Origin: Rossellomorea vietnamensis
GTDB lineage: Bacteria > Bacillota > Bacilli > Bacillales > Bacillaceae_B
NCBI RefSeq assembly: GCF_001305855.1
Contig: NZ_LIXZ01000004.1
Location: 124,001-188,000, forward strand
Reading direction: 5' to 3'
DNA: 64,000 nucleotides
Positions 53,479 to 61,474 of this stretch are shown here, in pieces. Positions within the stretch are counted from its first letter, which is position 1. The number at the start of each line of letters is the position of its first letter. The position numbers and the translations under genes were made by a program. Below the pieces are notes generated by a model. The model did no database searches and had not been told where the DNA came from. It saw only the letters and a list, made by a program, of their open reading frames with translations.

Positions 53479-54309
53479 ATGAATTCAAAGAAAAAGACGT
53501 TCAGTAAACGTCTCCTGTATATTGTCTTGATTGGCTATGCCATCACGACCCTGATCCCATTCCTTTGGGCACTGTCTTCTTCATTTAAAACGCTGGAAGA
53601 AATCATAAGCGGGACAATGAACTTCATACCAAAGAATTTCACTTTAGACAATTATAAACAAATCTTCATCAAACAAGAGTTGTTTCCAAGATGGCTGTTC
53701 AACAGTCTGTTCATTGCTGTAGTCGGTACCGGGTTGAATATCATTTTTAATTCTATGTCGGGTTATGCCTTGGCAAGGTTGAGCTTTCCAGGAAAAAAGG
53801 CACTGTTCATCATGATCCTGGCTGTCCTGATGATCCCTGCACAGGTCACCATGATCCCGAACTACTTAATTTTAAAGGAAATCGGATGGCTTAATTCGTA
53901 TCAAGGGATGATCGTACCGGCCATGATCAATGCGACCTTCATCTTCATGATGAGACAATTCTTCATCAATTTCCCAAAGGAACTGGAAGAGGCTGCCCAA
54001 ATCGATGGTCTCAGCCGTTTCGGTATCTTCTTTAAAGTGGTATTGCCATTGGCAAAACCGGCCCTGGCTGCCCAGGCAATCTTTGTCTTTATGGGCTTTT
54101 GGAATAACTTCATGACTCCATTGATCGTCATGACCGATACAGAAATGTATACCTTGCCGTTAGGGTTGAACACCTTCAAAGGACAGTATGTCAGCTATTG
54201 GAATTACATCATGGCAGCATCAATGGTGTTTACACTTCCCGTTCTGTTGTTGTATGCATTCTTTAATCGGTACTTTATTAAGGGGATTTCGTTTACAGGG
54301 GGGAAATAG
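53479..54309 (+). CDS. Sugar ABC transporter permease (MalG type)
   Basis: A 276-residue permease with six helices and the EAA motif EAAQIDGLSRFGIFFKVVLPLAKP. Second membrane subunit of the importer; it ends the operon, which has a strong terminator. No ATPase gene is present in the operon. Confidence 0.94.
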   Translation: MNSKKKTFSKRLLYIVLIGYAITTLIPFLWALSSSFKTLEEIISGTMNFIPKNFTLDNYKQIFIKQELFPRWLFNSLFIAVVGTGLNIIFNSMSGYALARLSFPGKKALFIMILAVLMIPAQVTMIPNYLILKEIGWLNSYQGMIVPAMINATFIFMMRQFFINFPKELEEAAQIDGLSRFGIFFKVVLPLAKPALAAQAIFVFMGFWNNFMTPLIVMTDTEMYTLPLGLNTFKGQYVSYWNYIMAASMVFTLPVLLLYAFFNRYFIKGISFTGGK

Positions 54310-54316
54310 CATTTGG

Positions 54317-54347
54317 GGGAGCTTCTGAAGCGGAAGCTCTCTTTTTT
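54317..54347 (+). terminator. Terminator of sugar operon
   Basis: GAGCTTC and GAAGCTC with a TGAAGCG loop, followed by TCTTTTTTG. Confidence 0.85.
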
Positions 54348-54399
54348 GAGTTAATTGTGGTACATATAAGTTGCCATGACCGAATCAATTATGATGACT

Positions 54400-54429
54400 A
54401 AAAAAGCGAACCCTATAAGGATTCGCCTC
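54400..54429 (-). terminator. Terminator of CYP102 gene
   Basis: On the minus strand GCGAATCC and GGGTTCGC pair around TTATA, followed by TTTTTTAG. Confidence 0.85.
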
Positions 54430-54436
54430 TATTAAA

Positions 54437-57400
54437 TCAAGCTCCAGCCCAAACATCCTTCGCGTATCGACCATCCTCTTCCAATGATCTCATCCATCGA
54501 TCTGCTTCTTCTTTCGATGTTTGATAGATACGCATGTAGCTTTCTACCAGAGTCTGCTCGACATCTGGAGCCATTTTACTTCCGTCACCACAAATGTATA
54601 GACGCCCGCCATTTTTTAATAACGGCAGGATATCTTCTGCATTTTCTGCCAGTCGGTGCTGGACGTATGCTTTTTCTTGACCAGGGCATCTTGAGAATGC
54701 CGTGTGAAGTGTGACGATTCCTTCTTGTTCCGCACTCTCCAATTCGTCCTGGTACAGGTAATCGTGCTCAGGATTTCGGCAACCGAAGTAGAGTTGTGCT
54801 TCGCCGAGTGATTTTCCCTGCTCCTTCAGAATGCTTCGTGCCTGGATGAATCCTCTGAATGGTGCGATTCCCGTTCCAGGTCCGATCATGACAATCGGAG
54901 TTTCCGTATTCTCAGGCAGCTGGAAGTTCGATTGTGGTGTGTTGATGAAGCAGGCGATTTTGTCTCCTTGAGATCGCTCTGCCAGGTAGTTGGATGCGAT
55001 TCCTTTGTATTCACCATGTCCGCTCCAGGCATCTCCACGGACGACGCTGACGGTGATGGTTGCTTCTCCGTTTTTATATAAAGGTGAGCTTGAGATTGAA
55101 TAATAGCGTGCCTTTAATGAAGGGAGAAGTGCAAGGAAGCTTTCAAACGGTATTTCACATGCCATGTACTTTTCCACAAGATCGAGCATCGTTATTCGTT
55201 TACTTAATACTGCCTCTTTATACGTCTCATCCTTCAGTAATTCCTCGAGCTCAACGACGTGAGGAGGGCAGACGGTGTGAGCGGCAAGAGTCCTGATTTG
55301 AGAACGTGTAGCGGGTTCTTGGAACTCTACATAATTGGCCAGTAATTCATAAAGTTTTACAGGCTTTTCTGTAGGGAGGTGCGCCGCTTTACCTGAATCG
55401 CCTGTTAAGGTAACGAAATCCTGTCCGTTCAGGTTGAATCGACTGAGCACTCGCTCGACAATAGACGATGGATTTTGCGGAAGGACCCCGATATGATCGC
55501 CTTCCTTATAGGTAACACCTTCTGGAAGAGAGAGGGCGATATGTCTTGTGTTCCTGCCACTTTCTGCGTGTTGTAACTCTGTATTCTCATTCACCATCGC
55601 TGTAAAGGCATGGTGAGTGCGAGCAAGCGGTGTGTCACTCACATCACTGACGTAGTTCATTGTAATCGAGCTGTTTGATTGATCATTCTGATGGAGTTCG
55701 ATGTTTAAGTCTTCAGCCAGTTTCGGCCAAAGAGTCTCCGCCCATTTTTCATAATCCCCTTCAAAGTCATCGCTTGCATCACCATGCCCGATTTTCGCGA
55801 TGCGGTGCCCGCCTTTTTCAAATAGCTGTTCATCTATGAAGTTAGGGATCCTTTGATACGTAGTAGCCCAGTTATGGTCACCACATCCGAACACTGCGTA
55901 ATGGACACCTGCAAAGTCATCAGACTCACTTTCTTTCAGCATGGAAATGAATTTACCAGCATTGTCAGGTGGGTTTCCGTTGTAGGAAGCAGAGACTAAG
56001 ATGACCGCTCCTTTGGTTGGGAGTCCATCACTGTACTCATCTAAGGAAGCTATCTCTGTCCGGAATCCTTGTTGACGGCCAGTTTCCCCTAGATCCCGGG
56101 CGATTCCTTCCGCCGTTCCCATGTTTGAACCATATAGGACGAGTAAGGGGGTGCCGTGGGATGATTCTACCTCGATAGGTGAAGTCGCTTTTTCCGGTTT
56201 TGTTTCTTCAGACGAAGCAATGGAAAATGACATGGCCGGCTTACGGGGTGTGACCCGCATCGTTAATCCATCGGGCTTGAGAGTCAAGGTTTCTTTGACA
56301 TCGAGTTGATAGTTTTGATGATCGATCAGGTCAAAGTGCTGCAGGACCATGCCGAGCACCAGTGTCGCTTCATGAAGGGCAAACTGCTGCCCGATGCAGG
56401 CACGCTGGCCATTTCCAAACGGTTTGTACGCGTGATAGGGAATGGAAGATGGGTCCTCGAAGCGTTCAGGAATGAATGCTTCCACGTCATCCCCCCAGAC
56501 GGATGAGTCCCGGTGTAATTCAGGAATGAGCAAAGTGAATACATCATCTTTTTTGACATCATATTTGCCCTCAAGAGTGGTGTCGTTTTTCGCATACACA
56601 GAAAATGCAGGAGCGGTAGGCCACAGACGCAGGGTTTCATTCAGGACCATGCGGACATACTTCAACTGTTTCACCTGTTTATAATCAGGAATGGCATCGC
56701 CAACAACGCTGTCGACTTCCTCTTGAGCCTTTTTCAGTTTTTCCGGATGGTTCATCAAATAGTAAAGGGCGAAGGAGAGGAGTCCGCTTGTTGTTTCGTG
56801 ACCTGCAATCAAGAAGGTAATGATTTGAAAGCGGATGTTTTCGTCACTGAGTGCCTCGCCTGTTTCAGGATCTGTTCCTTTCAACATATAGGAGAGGAGG
56901 TCATCTTCCCCTTGATCCCCGTTTGCCTTGCGGTCGGCAATCAAATTGTCGACAAGGGAGAACATGTACTCAATGTCTTCCCTGAATTGTTTTTTCGATT
57001 TGATCATCAGTTTATCTTGAACGCCGAGGCGCTGTGATTGGTTCATCGCTTCATCCAGAGCCCGGACCATACTGTCGACAAAGGGGTGGGAAGTTTCTCT
57101 GTAGAAGCTGTTGAAACGGTAATTGAAACCGCAGAGCCCGATGGTATCCAGGGTCAGACGGGTCATATCCTCAGGGACATCGATTTCATCTGCAGGATTT
57201 AAGCGCGCCCATTTTTGGATGAGCTGGGTGGCGAGATCCACCATCTTTGAGTGGTACCCTTTCATGGCCTGCTGGCTGAAACTTGGCAGTAAGATATTAT
57301 GTGCCTTCTTCCAGTTAATCTCTTTCGTTTCACTGGTGAAAAGTCCGTCTCCACCGAAGGCTCTCACTTTTTGCAGGGCAGGTCCGACTTTTTTATCAAA

Positions 57401-57604
57401 ACGGGTTTCATCGCATATTTCTTTTGCAAGGGAAGCACTTGAAACGAAGGTGCTCATTCTGCCTGGAAATTGGAACTGATAGATTGGCCCCAGTTCCCTG
57501 GCAAGTTTCATAAATGATTGTAGTGGTTTTTCTTTATCGATTACGGGCAAATTCCCGAGTGGTCCATATGTTTTCGGTTGTGGATATTGAGATTGATGTG
57601 TCAT
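54437..57604 (-). CDS. Self-sufficient cytochrome P450 CYP102 (P450 BM3-type) fused to its reductase
   Basis: A 1055-residue fusion enzyme that hydroxylates fatty acids, using NADPH through its own flavins. P450 domain (about 1-465): I-helix AGHETTSG, K-helix ETLRLWP, heme Cys in [15 protein letters not shown] domain (about 490-640): [24 protein letters not shown] reductase (about 665-1055): [20 protein letters not shown], and a C-terminal DVWAGA. Length and layout match BM3, CypD and CypB. The TetR gene upstream and palindromic operator indicate repression relieved by fatty acids. Confidence 0.97.
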   Translation of the reverse strand: MTHQSQYPQPKTYGPLGNLPVIDKEKPLQSFMKLARELGPIYQFQFPGRMSTFVSSASLAKEICDETRFDKKVGPALQKVRAFGGDGLFTSETKEINWKKAHNILLPSFSQQAMKGYHSKMVDLATQLIQKWARLNPADEIDVPEDMTRLTLDTIGLCGFNYRFNSFYRETSHPFVDSMVRALDEAMNQSQRLGVQDKLMIKSKKQFREDIEYMFSLVDNLIADRKANGDQGEDDLLSYMLKGTDPETGEALSDENIRFQIITFLIAGHETTSGLLSFALYYLMNHPEKLKKAQEEVDSVVGDAIPDYKQVKQLKYVRMVLNETLRLWPTAPAFSVYAKNDTTLEGKYDVKKDDVFTLLIPELHRDSSVWGDDVEAFIPERFEDPSSIPYHAYKPFGNGQRACIGQQFALHEATLVLGMVLQHFDLIDHQNYQLDVKETLTLKPDGLTMRVTPRKPAMSFSIASSEETKPEKATSPIEVESSHGTPLLVLYGSNMGTAEGIARDLGETGRQQGFRTEIASLDEYSDGLPTKGAVILVSASYNGNPPDNAGKFISMLKESESDDFAGVHYAVFGCGDHNWATTYQRIPNFIDEQLFEKGGHRIAKIGHGDASDDFEGDYEKWAETLWPKLAEDLNIELHQNDQSNSSITMNYVSDVSDTPLARTHHAFTAMVNENTELQHAESGRNTRHIALSLPEGVTYKEGDHIGVLPQNPSSIVERVLSRFNLNGQDFVTLTGDSGKAAHLPTEKPVKLYELLANYVEFQEPATRSQIRTLAAHTVCPPHVVELEELLKDETYKEAVLSKRITMLDLVEKYMACEIPFESFLALLPSLKARYYSISSSPLYKNGEATITVSVVRGDAWSGHGEYKGIASNYLAERSQGDKIACFINTPQSNFQLPENTETPIVMIGPGTGIAPFRGFIQARSILKEQGKSLGEAQLYFGCRNPEHDYLYQDELESAEQEGIVTLHTAFSRCPGQEKAYVQHRLAENAEDILPLLKNGGRLYICGDGSKMAPDVEQTLVESYMRIYQTSKEEADRWMRSLEEDGRYAKDVWAGA

Positions 57605-57640
57605 GGTTCCTTCACCTCGTATAATGGTTTGATTGGTTGT

Positions 57641-57662
57641 GCGGAATGAACGTTCATTCCGC
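57641..57662. promoter_or_regulatory. FatR/Bm3R1-type operator between repressor and P450
   Basis: A perfect 22-bp palindrome with centre GGAATGAACGTTCATTCC. It lies between the repressor stop and the P450 start. The Bm3R1 operator of the BM3 system has the same kind of palindrome, as I recall it. A sister site is at 58292. Confidence 0.85.
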
Positions 57663-57688
57663 GTGAGGCATGAGAAACAGATCGTTTC

Positions 57689-58264
57689 TCACACATGTAA
57701 TCGAACAGCATCCCACATACTTTCCTCTACTTCTGAAAGCATGGAAGTATCAGGCTCTAATTCCCCGATCCGGACAAGTCGCTGAAGCTCGAGAAAGGCA
57801 CCATAAAGAATGGCGATCAATGCAGTCGAAGGCAGATTCTTGATGACCTTCTTTTCTTTCCCAAAATCGAAGAAGCATTTAAATAGATTCAACAGTTCCG
57901 CGAAGCATGTGTGACTTTCTTCATTCAGGAAATGAGCGCTGCTATGTGTTCGGATGAAGTAGAGCGCCTGGCTTTGTTCTTTTGTAAACTGAATCATTGA
58001 TTGGAAAATATGATGAAATTGATCCCGTATCGATTGCTCGTAAGGGAAAGCATTTTCCACTGTTTCAGTAAAAATCTTCACATATTCTTGAAATATCGTA
58101 TTTCCAAGGACTTCTTTATTTTCAAAATAGCGATAGATGGTTCCTGCTCCCACGCCTGCAGACGAGGCAATCATGGGAATCGTCGTGGCATCATAACCCC
58201 GCTCTCCAAATAGAGCCAGTGAACTCGCTACAATGCTCTCCCGTTTATTTAATGCCATTGACAT
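57689..58264 (-). CDS. TetR-family repressor of CYP102 (FatR/Bm3R1 type)
   Basis: A 191-residue TetR repressor (HTH: SLALFGERGYDATTIPMI, then AGVGAGTIYRYFENKEVLG). It precedes the CYP102 gene as in Bm3R1-BM3 and FatR-CypB pairs, and is flanked by two identical-core operators. Fatty acids or related lipids are the likely inducer. ATG at 58264 or the second ATG (58258) are both possible. Confidence 0.93.
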   Translation of the reverse strand: MSMALNKRESIVASSLALFGERGYDATTIPMIASSAGVGAGTIYRYFENKEVLGNTIFQEYVKIFTETVENAFPYEQSIRDQFHHIFQSMIQFTKEQSQALYFIRTHSSAHFLNEESHTCFAELLNLFKCFFDFGKEKKVIKNLPSTALIAILYGAFLELQRLVRIGELEPDTSMLSEVEESMWDAVRLHV

Positions 58265-58291
58265 ACCGACTCAGCCTTTCATAACGGTAAT

Positions 58292-58312
58292 GCGGAATGA
58301 ATGTTCATTCCA
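58292..58312. promoter_or_regulatory. Second FatR-type operator, upstream of the repressor
   Basis: GGAATGAATGTTCATTCC (58294-58311) matches the operator at 57641 except one base in the centre. It lies just upstream of the TetR gene, so the repressor and P450 are autoregulated from here. Confidence 0.85.
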
Positions 58313-58507
58313 GTATAGTGTATACCCATATAAAGGTTATCTCAATCACACGAAATACCCATTGTTTGTGAAGGTTTTGTTAAGAAGGAGTACTGCCCTT
58401 TTTTTCTCTTCTATTATATTAGCCGGTCCGATTCTATCATTTTTTCATAGAATAAGTTTGTAAGAGAGCTCACTTACTAGAGTTATAAATAGAAAGGGGG
58501 GATTTAG

Positions 58508-58642
58508 ATGTCTTTAGGACTTGTCACCTTTCTGATTGCCGTATTATTGCTGGTCGCTTGGCTATTAGTATCGATCTTGGCTCCAAACAGCAACCTGGTA
58601 ACTGTATTGAAAAACGCCGTTTGCAGTACTTTGGGATGCTAG
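58508..58642 (+). CDS. Small 44-residue membrane peptide
   Basis: A 44-residue ORF starting ATG 58508, seven bases after an AAAGGGGGG ribosome site. Residues 2-25 form a strongly hydrophobic helix (SLGLVTFLIAVLLLVAWLLV...), then a short tail with two Cys (Cys39, Cys44) at the C-terminus. It is unrecognised. It could be a regulatory membrane peptide, toxin-like peptide or a lipid-interacting factor; none is established. Confidence 0.55.
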   Translation: MSLGLVTFLIAVLLLVAWLLVSILAPNSNLVTVLKNAVCSTLGC

Positions 58643-58657
58643 TATAATTTCATTTAA

Positions 58658-58722
58658 GAGGGACGGACCTCCAAATGCCTTTCATTCGAGGATGAAACAG
58701 GCTTCAGGGAGGTCCGTCCCTC
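58658..58722. repeat. 65-bp two-armed repeat
   Basis: Left arm GAGGGACGGACCTC (58658-58671) and right arm GAGGTCCGTCCCTC (58709-58722) bracket a 37-bp centre with its own stem (TTTCAT/ATGAAA and GCCT/AGGC). Confidence 0.9.
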
Positions 58723-58789
58723 TCTATGTTTACTATTTCACATAAGGGGAAAATACTTTCCATGAGATATTTCAAGGAGGTTTTACTTT

Positions 58790-59614
58790 ATGGGAAGGTT
58801 AGAAGATAAGGTTGCGGTGATTACAGGAGCTGCAACTGGGATTGGGGCAGCGACTGCCAAAGTGTTTGCGCGTGAAGGAGCGACTGTGGTATGTGCAGAT
58901 GTGAATGAAGAGGAAATGAATAGAACAGTGGACGAGATCAAAGATGAGGGCGGAAATGCAGTGGCATTTCAAGTTGATGTTTCCAGTGAGGAAAGTGTCA
59001 CGTCATTTGCTGAAGAGATAAAGAAGAAATTTGGTGTGATCGATGTCCTCTTTAACAACGCAGGGGTCGATGAACAGGGTGGAAAAGTGCATGAATATCC
59101 TGTCGAACTATTTGATCGAATCATCGCAGTGGATCTCAGAGGTACCTTTTTATGCAGCAAATATTTAATCCCGCTTATGCTTGAAAACGGTGGGTCCATT
59201 ATAAATACGGCGTCCATGTCCGGGCAAGCGGCAGATTTGGACCGGTCTGGCTACAATGCTGCAAAGGGAGGCATTATCAACTTTACGAAGGGCATGGCGA
59301 TTGATTATGCAAGACATGGCATCCGTGTGAATTCTCTTTCACCCGGAACAATCGAGACTCCTTTAATTGACGATCTTGTCGGGAGCAAACAGGATAAGAT
59401 GGGAGAGAAATTCAGGGAAGTCAATAAGTGGATCACACCGATGGGCCGTTTGGGTAGGCCTGAAGAAATGTCCACGGTGGCCCTGTTCCTCGCATCGGAT
59501 GACAGCTCCTACGTAACTGGTGAAGACATCACAGCAGACGGAGGCATCATGGCTTACACATGGCCGGGTAAAATGCTGATCGAAGAAGAAGAGTGGAAAA
59601 AGGGCACTGAATAA
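58790..59614 (+). CDS. Short-chain dehydrogenase/reductase
   Basis: A 274-residue classical SDR. Cofactor site TGAATGIGAAT, NNAG, catalytic Ser in NTASMSG, YNAAK, and the PG motif (SLSPGTIETP) are present; an Asp after the second strand (VVCADVNEEE) points to NAD(H). Likely a dehydrogenase or reductase of an unknown alcohol. Start with CAAGGAGG. It is bracketed by members of the 65-bp repeat family. Confidence 0.9.
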   Translation: MGRLEDKVAVITGAATGIGAATAKVFAREGATVVCADVNEEEMNRTVDEIKDEGGNAVAFQVDVSSEESVTSFAEEIKKKFGVIDVLFNNAGVDEQGGKVHEYPVELFDRIIAVDLRGTFLCSKYLIPLMLENGGSIINTASMSGQAADLDRSGYNAAKGGIINFTKGMAIDYARHGIRVNSLSPGTIETPLIDDLVGSKQDKMGEKFREVNKWITPMGRLGRPEEMSTVALFLASDDSSYVTGEDITADGGIMAYTWPGKMLIEEEEWKKGTE

Positions 59615-59621
59615 TATGTAT

Positions 59622-59691
59622 GAGGGACGGACCTCCAATCTTACGGCATCCTTTACATCATAGGGTTGTATGTGGGATGGGGGTCCTTTTT
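59622..59691. repeat. One-armed, degenerate repeat copy
   Basis: GAGGGACGGACCTC (59622-59635) is intact; where the second arm would lie (about 59673-59686) the sequence reads GGGATGGGGGTCCT followed by T-rich DNA. It starts 8 bp after the SDR stop. Confidence 0.7.
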
Positions 59692-59963
59692 CGTTTAAAT
59701 CTTCAAATGGGAGAAGATTTATAAAATTCAGAGGATAATAGTTGTTAATTAATGAGTTACCTAGTAGGATAGTCTTACAAATATATAAGTTGGAAGCAAA
59801 GATCATTCATTGGTAAAATGGGCGCTGTTTGTGAATAGGAGAGAGTGGCGCAACCGGCCAGCACACGCCAAACGGAGAGCCTTTATAACAACGACTAATT
59901 TCTCTTTGGTACATATTTGTCTTGTCTCTACTAATACTGTTCAAAAAGAGGAAGTGTTGCGAA
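59692..59963. other. Leader region of the PAS-chemoreceptor gene
   Basis: About 270 bp before the start at 59964 hold no gene I can recognise. A GC-rich block is at 59838-59881 with stem TGGCG/CGCCA (59846-59850 with 59866-59870) and a downstream CCAAA...TTTGG pair that may continue folding. It could be a structured 5' leader, but it matches no riboswitch class I know. Confidence 0.4.
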
Positions 59964-60884
59964 GTGCTGAAAACAAGATCAAGAAATAGTACTCAAGTGT
60001 TTGGGGAATCTGCTTTACTTGCAGCCATTGAAGAATCGCTTGCCATGATTGAATTCGATGTTAACGGAAATGTGTTATGGGTGAACGGGAATTTCGCAAG
60101 TACGATGGAATATGATGCAGAAGAAATGATTGGGTTGCACCATCAGGCATTTTGTACAACGGAGTTTGCCGGAAGTCTGGATTATAAGAAATTGTGGCGG
60201 GACTTAAGAAGTGGGAAAAGCTTTCAGGAGAAAATTCAGCGGGTCACGAAGACTGGGAAACTTCTTTGGCTTGAGGCTACATACACACCAGTTTATAACG
60301 AAGAAGGAAAGCTTGAAGGTGTTGTCAAGATTGCGACGGATATTACGGAGCGGGAAACAACGATTGAAAAGGTCGCTTCTGAATTACAGAAGATGTCTGA
60401 AGAGTTAAGTGAAAAAGCGGAGCAGGGTATGACAAGAAGTGAAGAAGCGGCCATGGCCACGGGGAAACTGGTGCATGACTCGAATGAGAATATGGAAACG
60501 CTGAAGTCTCTTACTCTGCAAGCAAATTCAATCGGTAATATTGTCAAAACGATTAGGGACATTGCGACTCAAACTAATCTCCTTGCGCTGAATGCAGCGA
60601 TCGAAGCGGCACGGGCCGGAGAACATGGAAGAGGATTCAATGTCGTAGCCGGAGAAGTCAGAAAGCTTGCCACGAGGGTCCAGGATTCAATTCAGGAAGT
60701 GAACTCCCATGTGGAAGGAATCACAGGCGAAATCAAGAAAATCAATGAAGGTACGGTCCGGTCACAATCAGGCATTTCAAATAACCAGGACCGCAACCAG
60801 CAGGCCGTCCTCGCTTTCAAAGAAATCGGCAGCACAGCCCGGCGACTCGACCTCCAAGCTCGGGACTTCAAAGATCTCCTGTAG
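59964..60884 (+). CDS. Soluble PAS-containing methyl-accepting chemotaxis protein
   Basis: A 306-residue cytoplasmic chemoreceptor. The PAS domain (about 25-135) includes [19 protein letters not shown]-like sequence and a C-terminal PAC edge ([14 protein letters not shown]). The signalling part has the conserved hairpin tip [20 protein letters not shown]. It lacks membrane helices, so it senses an intracellular signal (redox, ligand or light) by PAS. GTG 59964 follows AGAGGAAG. The C-terminus is short after the tip, so methylation sites may be few. Confidence 0.88.
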   Translation: MLKTRSRNSTQVFGESALLAAIEESLAMIEFDVNGNVLWVNGNFASTMEYDAEEMIGLHHQAFCTTEFAGSLDYKKLWRDLRSGKSFQEKIQRVTKTGKLLWLEATYTPVYNEEGKLEGVVKIATDITERETTIEKVASELQKMSEELSEKAEQGMTRSEEAAMATGKLVHDSNENMETLKSLTLQANSIGNIVKTIRDIATQTNLLALNAAIEAARAGEHGRGFNVVAGEVRKLATRVQDSIQEVNSHVEGITGEIKKINEGTVRSQSGISNNQDRNQQAVLAFKEIGSTARRLDLQARDFKDLL

Positions 60885-60889
60885 GCTTG

Positions 60890-60960
60890 AGGGACGGACC
60901 TCTTAATTACCCCTTATCCGTTTGTGAATTTACCGGAAAAGGGGAAGAATGGGGGGTTCT
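60890..60960. repeat. One-armed repeat copy after MCP gene
   Basis: GAGGGACGGACCTC (60890-60903) follows the MCP stop by 5 bp; about 50 bp on, a degenerate right end reads GGGGGGTTC with T-rich DNA, similar to the copy at 59622. Confidence 0.68.
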
Positions 60961-60984
60961 TTTCTTTAGTGAGGTAATGTGGTG

Positions 60985-61049
60985 AGGGACGGACCTCAAA
61001 ATATCCTTTGCAGGAACTCTTAATCAATGGATTTGGAGGTCCGTCCCTC
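60985..61049. repeat. 65-bp two-armed repeat upstream of hflX leader
   Basis: Arms at 60985-60998 and 61036-61049 are exact complements. The 37-bp centre (with ATCC/GGAT) differs from the other 65-bp copies. It may double as terminator. Confidence 0.9.
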
Positions 61050-61059
61050 AAACCATATC

Positions 61060-61088
61060 TTCCCATCCATCACGGGGTGTGGTAGAAT
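61060..61088 (+). promoter_or_regulatory. Probable promoter of hflX leader
   Basis: TTCCCA (61060-61065) and TAGAAT (61083-61088) with a 17-bp spacer. The -35 box is weak. Start near 61095 would put the leader uORF close to the 5' end. Confidence 0.5.
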
Positions 61089-61121
61089 GGTTGTAACTTA
61101 TGAGAAATGGAGGTTTTCCTT

Positions 61122-61163
61122 TTGATTTTGATCAGACTACGCATCCGCAATTTGAACGCTTAA
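61122..61163 (+). CDS. Leader peptide uORF1 of hflX (RLR motif)
   Basis: A 13-codon ORF starting TTG 61122, eight bases after GGAGG, coding (M)ILIRLRIRNLNA. An in-frame ATG at 61107 would give 18 residues but lacks a ribosome site. The R-L-R triplet is of the +x(+) type at which macrolide-bound ribosomes stall in Erm leader peptides. Its codons overlap sequence that can pair with 61205-61216, so ribosome position could control folding. Coding status is inferred from position and signals. Confidence 0.62.
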   Translation: MILIRLRIRNLNA

Positions 61164-61224
61164 TTGAATAAGTTCAAAGGCTCTGCCTGTGTGCAGGGTA
61201 AATGGGATTGGTCTGACTATTTTT
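61132..61224 (+). promoter_or_regulatory. Putative attenuator structure in hflX leader
   Basis: TCAGAC (61132) and ATCC (61143), inside uORF1, are complementary to GTCTGA (61211) and GGAT (61205). The distal arm is followed by CTATTTTT, so the pairing resembles an intrinsic terminator. Within the loop, TTTGAAC/GTTCAAA (61151-61178) and CCTG/CAGG (61186-61197) can also form hairpins. A ribosome stalled on the Arg codons would mask the proximal arm and allow read-through. Confidence 0.55.
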
Positions 61225-61233
61225 AAAGGAATT

Positions 61234-61343
61234 CTTCATTTAACGTGAAATGAAGGAAGGGAGTGTCCATGACACTCTCTTAAAAATAGAATTGAATACT
61301 TACCAAGAGGCGCTATTTTGTGTTTTTTATTGAAAAAAACACA
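61234..61343 (+). other. Further hairpins of the hflX leader
   Basis: Three perfect stems: CTTCATTT/AAATGAAG (61234-61255), GAGTGTC/GACACTC (61261-61277) and TGTGTTTTTT/AAAAAACACA (61319-61343). The dense series suggests a long structured RNA. Confidence 0.65.
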
Positions 61344-61353
61344 AAAGGGGAAA

Positions 61354-61452
61354 ATGCGGTCTTCTTCTTGTGCCATTGGTAGATTCAAATCCATTTACAA
61401 AAAGCACAGGCGGAGGCCTGTGTTTTTTTCTGCACCATCATTACCAAAATAA
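61354..61452 (+). CDS. Second leader ORF (uORF2) overlapping the terminator
   Basis: A 32-codon ORF starting ATG 61354 after AAAGGGG: MRSSSCAIGRFKSIYKKHRR, then RPVFFSAPSLPK. It spans the terminator stem at 61402-61429, so its translation would keep that stem open. The peptide is basic and of unknown function. Coding status is inferred from position and ribosome site. Confidence 0.5.
   Translation: MRSSSCAIGRFKSIYKKHRRRPVFFSAPSLPK
61402..61429 (+). terminator. Intrinsic terminator just before hflX
   Basis: CACAGGC and GCCTGTG pair around GGAG, followed by TTTTTTT. It lies 45 bases upstream of the hflX start and after two short ORFs, so it can serve as an attenuation point. Confidence 0.88.
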
Positions 61453-61474
61453 CCAAACAGGAAGTGACTATGTA

